From positions 6,825,079 through 6,889,078 of the forward strand of contig NC_135568.1 of NCBI RefSeq assembly GCF_964340395.1: DNA of 64,000 bases, written 5' to 3'. The notes under the pieces were generated by a model. That model was given only the letters and a program-made list of their open reading frames with translations. It had not been told where the DNA came from and made no database searches. Source of the stretch: Glandiceps talaboti. Its lineage: Eukaryota > Hemichordata > Enteropneusta > Spengelidae. Shown here one piece after another: positions 1-12,790 of the stretch. Positions within the stretch are counted from its first letter, which is position 1; every line of letters starts with the position of its first letter. The position numbers and the translations under genes are program-made.

Positions 1-56
1 GAAGGTGAAGAATATTCATCAGTGTCTTTATGATGAGACTTTTTTCCATTTTTCAG

Positions 57-293
57 CTTGATTTTCATTTCGTGTATCTCCAATATCAACCCTTCATAGT
101 ACAATCAGAGATAGGCAAGCAGTACAAGCAGAACTCGTTACAAACAGAGAAAGTGAACAAAATAGTTGAATTAATAAACACTTGGCACAGTATCGTGGAA
201 GTACAGAGAGACAAGTATTGCTTACTAGGAGCAGTTGTATGGCTTCTTAACATGTACATGAAATGCCAGGAGAACTTGAAATTTCTTCTGTGA
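57..293 (+). CDS. Probable terminal coding exon of an upstream gene
   Basis: A pyrimidine-rich acceptor (ttttttccatttttcag) ends at position 56, and an open frame runs from CTT at 57 to TGA at 291-293, giving 78 residues in phase 0. The peptide has ordinary amino-acid composition and looks helical: a polar, Lys/Gln-rich first half (IGKQYKQNSLQTEKVNKIVE), then an amphipathic stretch with WHSIVEVQRDKYCLLGAVVW and a Leu-rich end (NLKFLL). The frame also stays open back to an ATG at 30, but that ATG overlaps the pyrimidine tract, so the splice reading is preferred. No domain is recognised; it could be the C-terminal helices of a scaffold or complex subunit. The gene would read towards the promoter at 5.6 kb. 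Possible poly(A) hexamers are ATTAAA at 975-980 and AATAAA at 1352-1357. Confidence 0.5.
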   Translation, partial: LDFHFVYLQYQPFIVQSEIGKQYKQNSLQTEKVNKIVELINTWHSIVEVQRDKYCLLGAVVWLLNMYMKCQENLKFLL

Positions 294-3198
294 ATGTGAG
301 CTTTTGTGCAAAGAGACCATAAAACTGTTCTTATCAAATGATGGAATATAATACAAGTCTCTGTACTTCCAACATGATGTGCAAAGTGTTCCTAATCCAA
401 TTTCCCTGCTAGTCACAAGTTCTACTTGTTAATGCTTGTCTGTCGCTGGTTGTATTTCTCGGAGAACGGAGATCATTGGAATGGAAATCCAGAATGGATA
501 TGACTTTTTAACATTCATCAGCATTATTAGTTATCTTACATAATTATAATCTTTATTACTCATATATTGAATCTCTACTCAGTTTATTGCAACTCTGTTA
601 TTATTTGGACATAAATTATATATATTGTGGTTGGCTATATAAGAACTATTTTGTACAATTTGTAAATACAAAGCTTTGAAATATTTTTGCTCAGGTAAGG
701 TGTTTTATTGTTATCGTTTTTATCGCTGCGGATATTTTTAGTTCAAAGTTTGGAAAAGCTAGATTTTAGAAGCCGCAAAATCCATGACTTTTTGTGAAAT
801 TGCAAAGGGTAGGCTGCAGGGTGGCTATTTATTTTTTGTCTTTTGTTAGACACTTTGCCAGGTGTGTTTGGATTTAGAATACTGTACAAGTGTATTTTTG
901 TGAGATGTTTTTTTGTACGTTAAACAGCAATGCTTAAAGGGGTATAGGAGAAGCTTTTATGGTTTTGGGGTAATATTAAAGTGGCATGAGCTGAGTTTAT
1001 AAACTTTTCTCTCGGGTGAAAATACTTTAATAATAACCTTGATTACACTGTTTTAAAATGCTTTCAATGTCAATACATGCTTTCTATTGTCTTCTGGCAT
1101 TATTGAAACAGTTATTTGCATACTAGGAGTTTCCTGAACATTTTTGATACGTTGGATAAATTACGTCTTCGGATCGTTTATAAATCGAATCTTGATACCA
1201 GGAAGAAACTTTTCATTATAGCGCCCTCACAGGCTGTCTAACGCCCTCACAGGCTGTCTGTGTGCCACTGACTGCAGAAAAAGTAATTTGAACTGTGATG
1301 ACAATCATTTCGAAATCTTTCAATTTTTCACTTTTGAAGTAGGACAAATGAAATAAAATATAGTAAAACTAGGCAGTAACATGTTCATCAGCTTTGTAGA
1401 TCAAATGACTAATAGTGGTCAGTGAGCTGCAATTGTCATTCTGATAGAGTAGCATTGAACAAGACCGATCGAAAGCTCAAGCTGAAAACGTGAACTACTT
1501 ATGTCTTATAGTCTATGTATTCAGTTTTATTATTGCTGAACCAGAAGTATACAGCTCTATGGTGGAAAAAAACCCCAGATTTGCCAGAAATATTGACAAT
1601 TTTTTGTATAACAATTTTCAGCATTGGCAGTCACCATACAGCTCCATTTAACATAAACGTGAATTATTCATTGATACACCCCTTGAATCCAAGCAGTAAA
1701 GTTTGTCACTCACACCACTTGACATAAATCAAATTGTTTATTAAAATACCCTCAGAAAGAAAAGAAGCAAAAGTTGACCTTTGACCTTCAAAGTAACCAT
1801 AGTAACCATAGTACCTGGTACTGTATTATGCTACATTACTGTTTATGCCTACATGACTTCTACAAATGTGACATTGTTCTTACTAAGTTTTGTTGTGTAA
1901 AAATAAAATGTGCATTTATATCCTGGTTTAGGTTAGAATATAGAGTGTATGATATAAAAACTCCAACATAATGACAAACCAACCAATGGTGTTAAGTGAT
2001 TGTACACTAAATTGTAATTTTGTTGTTATAGGTGGTAGGAAAGAATTGAATCGTGTATTCTGTAAACGGACCCTTTCCAAGGTATAGAGGGCAGTGTTCT
2101 ATTGTGATATCATTGGAAACATTGTGTTCATAAGAAAATAATTGTACTTAGGATGAGTTTTGTTGTGCAAGTTGCTTTAATATGTTTTAAGAAAAGTGCA
2201 TGGTATGTATGGAATGTAAACAGCGCCCTCTATGGCATGAGTTGGTTTTACTTTGTTTTCCATCGTTTTGTCCGTACATTTGACTTAGTTTGATTGTGTG
2301 TGAACTCTAACCTGTGCAATACTCAAACATTTCCAATACTTTCTAGAATACATCCTCATTTTAAGAAAAAAACATTTTTCTTCTGCGTGGTATCTTTTAA
2401 TAAATTATTTAAAAAAAAGTCCACGAAGTAGCCTGCAGATGTGAAATTTGAGACTGTCGGTAGTACTCGGAGTTTATTTAAAATTTATTGTAGAATGCAT
2501 TCTTGAAGTAAAAAGTGGTGGGGGGGGGGGATGCTTGAGTACCTCCATACTTTGCATGTTTTTATTCAGACAATTTTGTGTTATTTGCCGGTTTTGAGAA
2601 GGAGCTGAGCTGGCAAACTTTTAATGTGTACTTATTAGCTGTACTGTAATATCGTTGCACACGTATTGCCATGCTCTATAACTTAGTACTGATGAGGGAA
2701 ATCATTCAAGATTTACACATTTTCTCACACACTCAACCTAATGTTTCCTTGAGACTACAGATAAATCTTGAACTGCTGTAGATAGTAATCCGCAACCATA
2801 GACAGTTAGTGGAGGGTCTATGCCATAATCCATAAGAAAACATAATCTGACCTCTGACCTTTGACACTTACCTCACTCAAGTTGAATCTCCAAATAAATT
2901 TCAACTAATTTTATCAGTCAAACTTTACACGTAACAGGAAGTTCAAATTCTATATTTTCTGCAAACTTTACATAATATTAATGAATACAGTTTTAAGGCA
3001 TGTACACATCTCGGCAAAAAACTGGGATGGGAAAGAATTTCTAAACATATTTAGTGTGCCATAACAGGGAAACTAGTTATATTAGAGGTAGATTGTGTTT
3101 GCTTGTATTTGCTGTAATATATTTTGAAAAATAAAATATTAATATTACATTTTAGAAAAGTGGTTCATTTTCTTAATTTTCATGTATATGTTTGAAGT
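294..3198. other. 3' flank / intergenic, no gene seen
   Basis: Contains the presumed 3' UTR of the preceding exon and then unique-looking AT-rich DNA. Short oddities are a nearby repeat of gcgccctcacaggctgtct around 1221-1260 and a G-run near 2519-2530. No supported exon on either strand. Confidence 0.6.
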
Positions 3199-5601
<2,403 letters not shown>

Positions 5602-5678
5602 CCAATTATAGCGATGACGTAATTGATAGCAAAGTTTTCTAAATCTACATAAATTATGTTAATAAGAAAGATGGCGCC
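5602..5678 (+). promoter_or_regulatory. Candidate TATA-less promoter of the 5797 gene
   Basis: Three classic promoter-type motifs lie in order within 200 bp upstream of the start codon: CCAAT at 5602-5606, a CRE-like TGACGTAA at 5615-5622, and AAGATGGCGCC at 5668-5678, which resembles the YY1 motif often found just downstream of TATA-less start sites. CpG dinucleotides become noticeably more frequent from here to about 6670 than in the rest of the window. No TATA box is evident. The role is inferred from motif order and position only. Confidence 0.45.
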
Positions 5679-5796
5679 CTAGATTCAAAAGGAAGTTTGA
5701 CTATGTCTCACTGTGTTTAAGTGTTTTCCACATGTTCGTTGGAGTTTTTCGTCTCTCTTGAGTCACCGTTTCATCTTTATTGGTTTGGAGATAGCC

Positions 5797-5854
5797 ATGT
5801 CGACCGAGTTACTGGCTACTTGTGGGAAACTCGCCGAACTTTCGGCAAAGGAAG
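5797..5854 (+). CDS. Coding exon 1 of an unidentified gene (N-terminus)
   Basis: ATG at 5797 in a favourable context (atagccATGt) opens 19 codons, MSTELLATCGKLAELSAKE, plus one base, ending at a GAAG/gtaatg donor. The frame is open upstream to a GTG at 5713, but 5797 is the first in-frame ATG and sits just downstream of promoter motifs. Reading on past the donor meets a stop within about 85 bases. The exon joins exon 2 (6386) in phase 1 to give a Glu codon. The peptide is a short amphipathic segment with no recognised signal peptide. The CpG-rich first exon supports a real transcription start here. Confidence 0.75.
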
Positions 5855-6385
5855 GTAATGGCTATTTGATGCGACGGGATCCAGGAAGTGGACGTAATCA
5901 TACTGTCGCCTTGTGTGGTAGATTTGTCATGTTTTAGGATTACTCTCTCCAATTTTATATTTTCCTATGCCCCACTCTCGATAATCTGTGAGCACACGTC
6001 CTAATTGGTCGGAAAAAACAACTTGGTGCTATATAAAACCATTTTGTCAAAACGAAATTAAAAAAATAACGGTGAAAGGTGTGAAAAGGCATTTCATTAT
6101 CCATTTATCATGTCTTGCATCCGATCATAGCTGCATTGTTTATGTTTTCACACGACAGCTATTTTTATTTAGATAAAGCTGTCGTTTCTAATTATTCACA
6201 GACAACGACTTGTGATTTTGATAAAGTGCTCAGTCAGTGTGCGTGACGACTTCGCTGAGTTTTTTATGTACAATGTATCGGATGTTTTCTTGACAATTGA
6301 ATTACCACTTTTAGTACCCCAGTTTATTTACGAACTGTCGTCAGCTTAAATTCTGAATATCGGGGGATATATTTTTCTTCTACAG
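5855..6385 (+). other. Intron 1
   Basis: GT at 5855 and AG at 6384-6385, preceded by a pyrimidine tract (atttttcttctacag). Phase 1. No other feature seen inside. Confidence 0.7.
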
Positions 6386-6475
6386 AAATTACAAAAGATA
6401 CGAAAGAAAAACCTACCAAATCTAGCAGAATCAAGAAAATAAAACGAAGGCTGTCGCTAGGGTTCAAGAGATTTC
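6386..6475 (+). CDS. Coding exon 2: basic segment with KKIKRRLSLGF
   Basis: 90-nt exon between a good acceptor (tttttcttctacag) and a consensus donor (TTTC/gtaagt), phase 1 in and phase 1 out. It encodes ITKDTKEKPTKSSRI followed by KKIKRRLSLGFKRF. The basic RRLSL core is a typical basophilic-kinase (PKA-like) or 14-3-3-type site. Known family fact: CDK16 begins with KKIKRQLSM, CDK17 with KKFKRRLSL and CDK18 with KNFKRRFSL near their N-termini, so a PCTAIRE-family CDK is a reasonable hypothesis. Against it, this gene carries about 35 extra residues before the motif, and the following residues do not match. Other proteins with RRxSL motifs are equally possible. Confidence 0.78.
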
Positions 6476-7585
6476 GTAAGTAAACACATGTTCGTAATTT
6501 GCAACATGAGTCGATGTGTGTTGACGTATGTATATAATATTTGGCCAACCCGTTTGTTTATCTCAGTGAACGAGGTCGGTGGTGCAACGTCGTTTGTGAA
6601 GTAAAGTCTCCCAGTCAAGGCCACGTGTAAAACTTCAAGGAAAGGCGTGTCTCGTTTTACATTCAAAGAAGATAAACATGATAAAACTAAGCGAGTGTGT
6701 GCACTGAATTACACATGTTGTGAATCACCGTGTTGCTAAGGGCATAACGATATGGGGTTTTGGATATTCATAGTTTCTTCAAAGTACTGTTTCCGGATTT
6801 CCAGGCTTGGACAACATACATCACACGCAGAACGCCACACTTCTCTTGGTTGAAAGTCCCGGTTGATTGAAAGTCGATCATTCTCAATATTCAACCCAGT
6901 GTACATATTTACAAATATTAAACCTTATTTCAATGTGAGCTGTCAAATAAATCATTTATTAAATAATTTTTATTTTTCAATAATTTAATCTCGCAAATTA
7001 AAAACATGACTTAATTACTGTCTAGGGGTAACATTTTTTTAAATCATATCTGTTTAATAATGGCGTCGCCTTGACTACAAAAAATTAAAATGAATTTCAA
7101 TATTTATGACTTTCCAAGGTGGCAAAATTCGTATATAGTTAGCAAAAATTTTCACAAAAATAAAAACAATTAGTATTTTCAGTAATTGAGGCAGACACTT
7201 TTATTGATTTCAAGATGCAGGTTTCTTAGCTACATGCAGTGATAATTAGTTTTGAATAATTTTTTAGCCAAATATTGTCATTTCTATATTTGACTGTTGT
7301 ATTTGAGGTATCGTAGCAACATTATGTAATGAAAAGTTTGAGTCAGACTGTAAGAAGTTATTTTATGTGTGGAAATTTTGGTGGAATAGCAATTTCAGGA
7401 TGTGCGAGGTGCAGTTTAATTGGGCAGACAGTGCAAGGGGGGAAGTAGACACTACTTGTATCTTATCCGTTTGGTTTGTTGTAGACACCCTTTCATGACA
7501 GCTGAATATAGCACCATGATGACTAGTAAAAGTACGATAGCAGAGCTGATTTCTGCTTAAAAAGCTTTTCTCATATTCAGCTAAG
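6476..7585 (+). other. Intron 2, first part, nothing seen
   Basis: Begins with gtaagt. CpG stays relatively frequent to about 6670, as expected beside a promoter, then the sequence is AT-rich and unique. A minus-strand ORF at 6457-6666 runs through the CpG-rich flank but has no supporting signals. Confidence 0.6.
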
Positions 7586-7990
7586 CCCCCCCCCCCCCCA
7601 AAAAAAAAAAAAAAAAAAAAAAAAAATTGTGTGGTTCCGATTATGCTCAATTTTAGAATAGGTGGGTAGGTAGATATGTCAAGTTCAGGTAGTTGTGTTT
7701 TCCATTGTTTTCCATATCGTCTGTGTTATTAGTTTCTTCACATCAGATGTACAGTCATTATAGATTGGAAGATCATCTTTTTAAGTTGATATCAGTTTCC
7801 ACGTCCACTATTTCTTGCGAGACAATTTTTTGCAATTTTATTTTTTGTCTTGAATGCGTAAAAAAAGTGTAGTATCAGCAGTGAAAAACTAAGTGGGGTC
7901 AGGTAACCGGAACCAAATAATTTGAGATATGTCACTGTTTTAGAAATGTAGCCCGTAATTTCTCTGTTTTGCAATGAAATTGTCTCTGGT
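7586..7990 (+). repeat. Dispersed repeat family D, copy 1
   Basis: Starts with a C-run and an A-run (7586-7626). From TGTGTGGTTCCGATTATGCT onward it matches the segment at about 62845-63230 in the same orientation. Shared blocks include a bipartite TCAGATGTACAG...TTGGAAGA..TCTTTTTAAGTTGATA, CATTGTTTCTTGCGAGAC-like text, and the GTGTAGG/ATCAG..GGGTCAGGTAACCGGAACC end. The last block occurs a third time, inverted, at 16638-16720. Interspersed mobile DNA of unknown class; no ORF and no clear terminal repeats. Confidence 0.65.
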
Positions 7991-9010
7991 TGTTGATGCC
8001 CAGAAAGTGGAATCGTTTTTCCCCCACAAGTTTTAAAATTGTTATTTTTAGCTAATTTCAATCCGAAAATTTTCAATCGTCTCCGATTATCAGTTTTAGA
8101 GAAAGTGAAATTTGTTTTTTTGATAAGATTAAAAAGAAAAATTGTTATTTTATATCCAGAAAGTTAAACATTAGTTATAGATTGTTTTTTGTCAGCTAAC
8201 TGTTGATGTATTTTTTTAGAAAGTGAAATTTGTTTGTTTACAAGATTTAAAAAAAGAAGCTTATTTAAATATGTAAATTGACCATGAGCGGAAACTGTTT
8301 GTTTAATTTCTCATTTTATGGTAGACTCTCTCTGGTTGTTGATTTTTTAAAAAGTGAAAATTTTGTTCATTTACAAATTTGGTATTTTATTTTTATCTCA
8401 TTTAAATTAAAAACAGTGATAATGAGTGGAAACTATTGTTATTTTGTACAATGGTATTAACACCTTGTTCCCCTCATACAATAACAACAATGCTGTATTA
8501 TATAATATTTACATAACAAAAGAATGCATTGTGATTTAAATTAACCCAAATGTTTTTTTAAAAAAAACAGTTCATGTCTTGTTGAAAGCCAGTGTTTCAA
8601 ACCCAGATTCTTGTATAATTGTAATCTTATGAGTTAAAGGCCAAAGTTTCAATCCCAGGTTCTCACATTAGTGTTATCTTATCAGTGAGCCATGAGGATT
8701 GCATCTGGGCAAACTATTTCTAGCTTCTTCAAAAAACCTTTTTTTTTTTACACCTAATGTTGAATCCATTTTTCAAAATTGGCCTTTAAGGGATAATCCA
8801 GCCTGCTTAAGTTATATTTATTTGGTTTGTGAAAGTCCACTGGGATCTAGTTTTGATCCAACTGTGAAAATTATTCCCACTCGGTTATTTCTCTAATCAT
8901 CTGATATATATATTATTGGCAATAAGACGTTGTATACCATGTGGAGATGAAAAATAACAAACCATCATACTTCCTGTATACTGTACAAGACAAGTGAAAT
9001 ATTACTATTA
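7991..9010 (+). other. Intron 2, degenerate AT-rich repeats
   Basis: Loose tandem similarity around 8095-8440: AGAAAGTGAAATTTGTTT recurs at 8100 and 8219, with a related form near 8350. Otherwise nothing identifiable. Confidence 0.5.
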
Positions 9011-9019
9011 AGTGAAATA

Positions 9020-9367
9020 TACATTCCACAAAGACAACTCCGCTCTTCCTCAGATTCTCATCTTCTTTGTATTCCAAGGGTTTCCACAAAGACTTTTTTC
9101 GAGAGATCTTTCTCTCACGTTGGCCCTACTTTATGGAACCATCTCCATTTCGATCTTCGTCACTCCAAGTCTCTTACATCCTTCCCCGTTCTCTCTAGAC
9201 CTATCTCTTAAAACATTAGTCTCAGCCTTCTTCAATTACCTAGTATCCAGTGTCTGTGAATCCATATTTCCTTTTACCATAGACTAATTTTCCATTTCTG
9301 CGCCTCAAGCTCTGCTTACAGAGATTATGCACTCTGTAAATCCACTTTATTGCTATTATTATTAAAT
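9020..9367 (+). mobile_element. 3' end of an L2/CR1-type non-LTR retrotransposon
   Basis: An open frame from 9020 to TAA at 9209-9211 reads ...RSSSDSHLLCIP, then FFERSFSHVGPTLWNHL and HFDLRHSKSLTSFPV. This is the conserved C-terminal tail of L2/CR1-like reverse transcriptases (the RSFS..aP.LWNsLP..lR....l..Fk pattern). The 3' flank has the usual end of such elements, with gcgcctca...gcttacagagattatg and short ATT repeats (cctttattgctattattatt-like, to 9367). Only the extreme 3' part remains, a typical 5'-truncated dead copy inserted in sense orientation within intron 2. The reading frame is shown by its agreement with the family motif, not by length. Confidence 0.8.
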
Positions 9368-9489
9368 ATGAAATTGCTTCAGAAAAGACAGTCTTTAAGA
9401 GATAGACATTCATGCCACGCTATCAACTAGCTAGGGCTGAACAACACAACATATCTTATAGTCTATGGACAATGATAAAGTTGAGATAC

Positions 9490-9774
9490 TTGTCGGTGGC
9501 CAAGTGGTTAAACCGCTTGCCTCTTACCACTGCGGTCGGGGTTCAAACCCCATTCAGGGTTCGATTAAATTTACCACGCTGTAAGTAAGAAGAGTGTTGT
9601 TCAGTTTGACTCTACCGAACAACGCAGGTTTTCCCCGGGTACTCCGGTTTCCTCCTGCATTAACACTGAACCCATGAGGGATGGCCCTCACTGGACTTCT
9701 TGGGTGACAAGTGTTTAAAGGTGCCTGTAAATGGGCTTTATGCCCGTTGGTTTACCTGAATAAATAAATAAATA
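9490..9774 (+). mobile_element. tRNA-derived SINE (family A)
   Basis: A tRNA-like head has an RNA polymerase III A box TGGCCAAGTGG at 9497-9507 and a B box GGTTCAAACCC at 9540-9550. The body follows, with CCCCGGGTACTCCGGTTTCC near 9636-9655, and an (AATA)n tail at about 9760-9774. This architecture is diagnostic of a SINE. The central block resembles a module I recall in several invertebrate SINEs, possibly the MetaSINE group, but I could not check it. The head is well preserved and could still support Pol III initiation. It lies about 120 bp downstream of the L2-like tail, which might be its mobilising partner class. Confidence 0.85.
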
Positions 9775-10709
9775 CACTGCAGTAAATGGGTTGGTATAAT
9801 AGAGAAAGTAAAATAATGAATTATTTACACCTGAAACCAAATGAAATGTAATACTATACTGACACAAAGTTGTCTCTGAAAACCATGAAATGCCAAAAAA
9901 AAATCCATCGGAATAAGGTTGGGTGTTTAAAACCACAGCTTAAGGAGCCAAACTTCTGTCATCAGATTTAAAGCACCTATTGCTACATTTCCAGTGCCTG
10001 GGTTCATCATACTAGTAAGCTCATTTCCAGTACGATATTTGGACAAAATTATACTTTTATTGTTCATCATGCAGAGCTTAAAGTGCAACTCACTCTCACA
10101 GTCGACATCTTTACTGAAGCACATAGTATGTATTTGAATGTACTTTTATACATTGTAAATGTGTATTAAAACATCATAGCCCAGTTCAACCGTTACCTGG
10201 AGCTATGGGGTGTGGTGGTGATGATTGGGGGTGTGGGGTACTTTTGAACAGTGCCTTGACATCCTTGATACTGTATTTTAAGTTAAAGGGTCTTACCCTT
10301 TCGTAACTCCTTACACATCACAGACTCATTCATTTGATTAGGAATAGTGCATTCTTTAGTCTTTTTTTTTCTTTATTAAGTCTGATTATGGATTAGCATG
10401 TATGAATAGTGGGCTGTTTGCATCATAAATCAAATGTCTTGACAATACCGTTCTGAGATATGTCAGTTTTGCATCTTTCTGCTAAGAAAATTAAAACTTA
10501 TATCAGTGAAGTAATACATATCTGAATATCACATATCAAAGACTTCATTTGCATACGATACTTCTCAGTTTACAGATAGCCAGAATATTTTTTGAAAATT
10601 GTAACAGATTTGTCTGTACCATTGCTACCAGATTATCATAAAATGGACGTAAAAATGCTGAATTGAATATGTGTTGGGAGTTTTTTTTTCTGAATTTGTT
10701 TTTCTGTAG
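9775..10709 (+). other. Intron 2, last part, nothing seen
   Basis: AT-rich unique sequence ending in the long pyrimidine tract (ttttttttctgaatttgtttttctgtag) that defines the acceptor of exon 3. Confidence 0.6.
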
Positions 10710-10765
10710 CACCAAGTAAAGATCATTCAAGTTGTGGTACAGAAGACAGTGGCAAGAAGGCAGAG
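10710..10765 (+). CDS. Coding exon 3: Ser/Lys-rich linker
   Basis: 56-nt exon with a strong acceptor (tttgtttttctgtag) and donor (GAG/gtaaga). Phase 1 in continues exon 2 through a Pro codon; it ends in phase 0. It encodes PSKDHSSCGTEDSGKKAE, polar and probably disordered, with Ser/Thr clusters next to acidic and Lys residues. The phase match across three exons, each with consensus borders, is the main evidence that the gene is real. Cumulative protein is 68 residues. The downstream intron is at least about 14.7 kb. Confidence 0.7.
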
Positions 10766-11738
10766 GTAAGATAAATTTGATTAATTATATTAGCTTTCCC
10801 CCTCTCCATTATGATGCTGCTAAACTTTATAGTAACGTCACAAACATGGTGGAGGGGAGGGGGAGTGAGGTGTTCATAGTGTTTGGGTCAGACATGGATG
10901 TACACAAAAAAAAGCCTTCTGATTGCTACCTATATGTAGCATAATGTGATTTATATCCACGTACTGGTTTTAACTAATGCTATGAACATCTAAAGCACGT
11001 ACCATAGTCTAGTTATTGATTCTCCTGCGTTTTTTACCCAGGAGGTTCAGTTCTGTGTCAACACCTTTACTAGTCTCTGAGAATGAAGTGACATAATAGC
11101 CCACATGTAGAGAAAATTCAGGATGTTTCCTAAATTTGGGAGACTCCCTTGAGATGTCGCTAGTCAGATTGAGTTAAAAGTCAACTGTCGTAATACAGTC
11201 TTTCAAAACATTCATCATTTTAAGATTCAGGAAGCATTCTAGTTGCCTTAAACAGTCTATGTACAAGTGGTTGTGTCATGATTTGTGATCTGTATGCAAA
11301 TCATAGGCAGTCCTTACATTCATAATCATAAACTTGGTGTGGCAAAATGTTTTTTTTCCTTTGAAAAAAACAAGAATTTCCACTATCCTACCCCTAAATG
11401 TGATAACATGTGAGTTAAATGTATGCAAGCATATATACATTTTTGTTTACTTTGTTTGGAAGAGAAAGAATCCTTCACTATTGTACACATACATGTGATA
11501 AATTACACAAGAGATAAATGAATGAAAGCATATATTTTTTCATTTTTGATGTAAGAAAAAATAAGTTATCTTATCCTATGCATAATTAATTTAACACCAG
11601 CACTTAATCTTTTGAAGCATTTATTTTTTTCGTTGTTTGTCTTTGTAAGAAAAATAAGTATTCACTATCTTTCATATAAATGTGATAACACAGGATACAT
11701 TTTCATTTGTAAGAAAAAAGGAATTTTTACTACTTTGC
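10766..11738 (+). other. Start of the long intron, nothing seen
   Basis: Begins gtaaga. AT-rich. A short motif (GATAAATTACACAA / ATGTGATAACA with TGCATATA-like text) recurs loosely at about 11400, 11500 and 11690, so this may be a very decayed ~140-bp repeat. Confidence 0.5.
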
Positions 11739-11773
<35 letters not shown>

Positions 11774-11780
11774 TACACAC

Positions 11781-11870
<90 letters not shown>

Positions 11871-12006
11871 CTCGGTGAGTATCAATCTGCTATAAGACAG
11901 TGCTCTATACCGCAGTGGCAGAGCGTAATAGTTTTCCAAAACTATATATATATATATATGCAGATACATAAGATACATATATATATGTATGCATATATAT
12001 ATATAA

Positions 12007-12057
<51 letters not shown>

Positions 12058-12060
12058 TAG
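11739..12060. repeat. (AT)n and (GATA)n microsatellites
   Basis: (AT)n from 11739 to 11869 with a short (CA)-rich interruption at 11766-11780, then a second smaller TA patch at 11942-12004 and a (GATA)n tract at 12007-12060. Poly(Tyr-Ile) open frames on both strands are artefacts. Confidence 0.97.
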
Positions 12061-12580
12061 ATAATGCCAGCACTCAAGTGTATAAAAGGCTATGTTATTC
12101 TCACCACATTTTGAATATAATAACAAGGTATTTGATTATAAGACTCTTATGGAGCTTGATAAATTACATAATTGTGGGTAAAATGGGTAACCATGACAAC
12201 ATGCTAGCGTATATAATATGATAAATGGGCAAGAGATGAATAATTTAACTTTTTTTGAGTAGATTGTAAAATTATTCAAATCGTAATCACCTGCTGTTAT
12301 ACAATGGTTAAAATTGAATTTTTTTTATTGCAAGTCTTGGCAAATACATTAATCTTAATTAGGTAAATGTAGGAATAACAAAGTACACATTTTTCTTGAG
12401 TGTTTTTTCAGGTTTCTCCGTTGTCAATTTTTCTTGTGTGTTTTTCAGGTTTCTCTGTTGTCAATTTATAGACATTGGTTGATAAGCTTGACGAGAGGAA
12501 AAATTTTATTTACAAAAAACTCTTTTTTATAGTTAACAACCACTGTGTTATAACGAGGACTCCAGTCTTGTGATGTGAGA
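12061..12580 (+). other. Intron, nothing certain
   Basis: Contains a local duplication at about 12394-12470 (CTTGTGTGTTTTTCAGGTTT and neighbour) that creates two acceptor-like sites in tandem. No exon supported. Confidence 0.5.
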
Positions 12581-12790
12581 AAGCAGGTCAAATCTACCTG
12601 AGTTTTCCTGTTATTTTACTGGGGTTCCCTACCAGTGTTTTTGTTAAGGGCAGTTAGTAAGCAGGTCAAATCTACCTGAGTTCCCCTGTCATTTTACCAG
12701 GGTTCCCTACCAGTGTTTTTGTTAAGAGCAGTTAGTAAGCAGCTCAAATCTACCTGAGTTCTCCTGTCATTTTACTGGAGTTCCCCATCA
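12581..12790 (+). repeat. 78-bp tandem repeat, about 2.7 copies
   Basis: Units start at 12581, 12659 and 12737 with AAGCAGGTCAAATCTACCTG and contain TTTTACYRGGGTTCCCTACC and GTTTTTGTTAAGGGCAGTTA. A related single unit lies inverted at about 59525-59590, so the monomer is also dispersed. Units are about 95% alike, so the expansion is fairly recent. Confidence 0.85.

Noticed and set aside
5713-5796. Upstream extension of exon 1 from GTG 5713
   Set aside because: Non-ATG start; ATG at 5797 has better context and position.
6457-6666. 69-residue minus-strand ORF near the promoter, possible divergent gene
   Set aside because: Overlaps exon 2 antisense; the CpG-rich flank reduces stops, and no splice or start support was found.
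9012-9287. 91-residue ORF starting at ATG 9012
   Set aside because: Wrong frame; the frame starting at 9020 carries the retrotransposon motif.
9490-9560. Functional tRNA gene
   Set aside because: A and B boxes are present, but the cloverleaf is not convincing and the sequence continues into a SINE body and tail.
11040-11081. Possible last exon after tttttacccag at 11040
   Set aside because: Stops after about 12 codons and has no poly(A) signal nearby.
11612-12126. Several Tyr-Ile repeat ORFs (also at 52332-52628)
   Set aside because: (AT)n and (GATA)n tracts translated.
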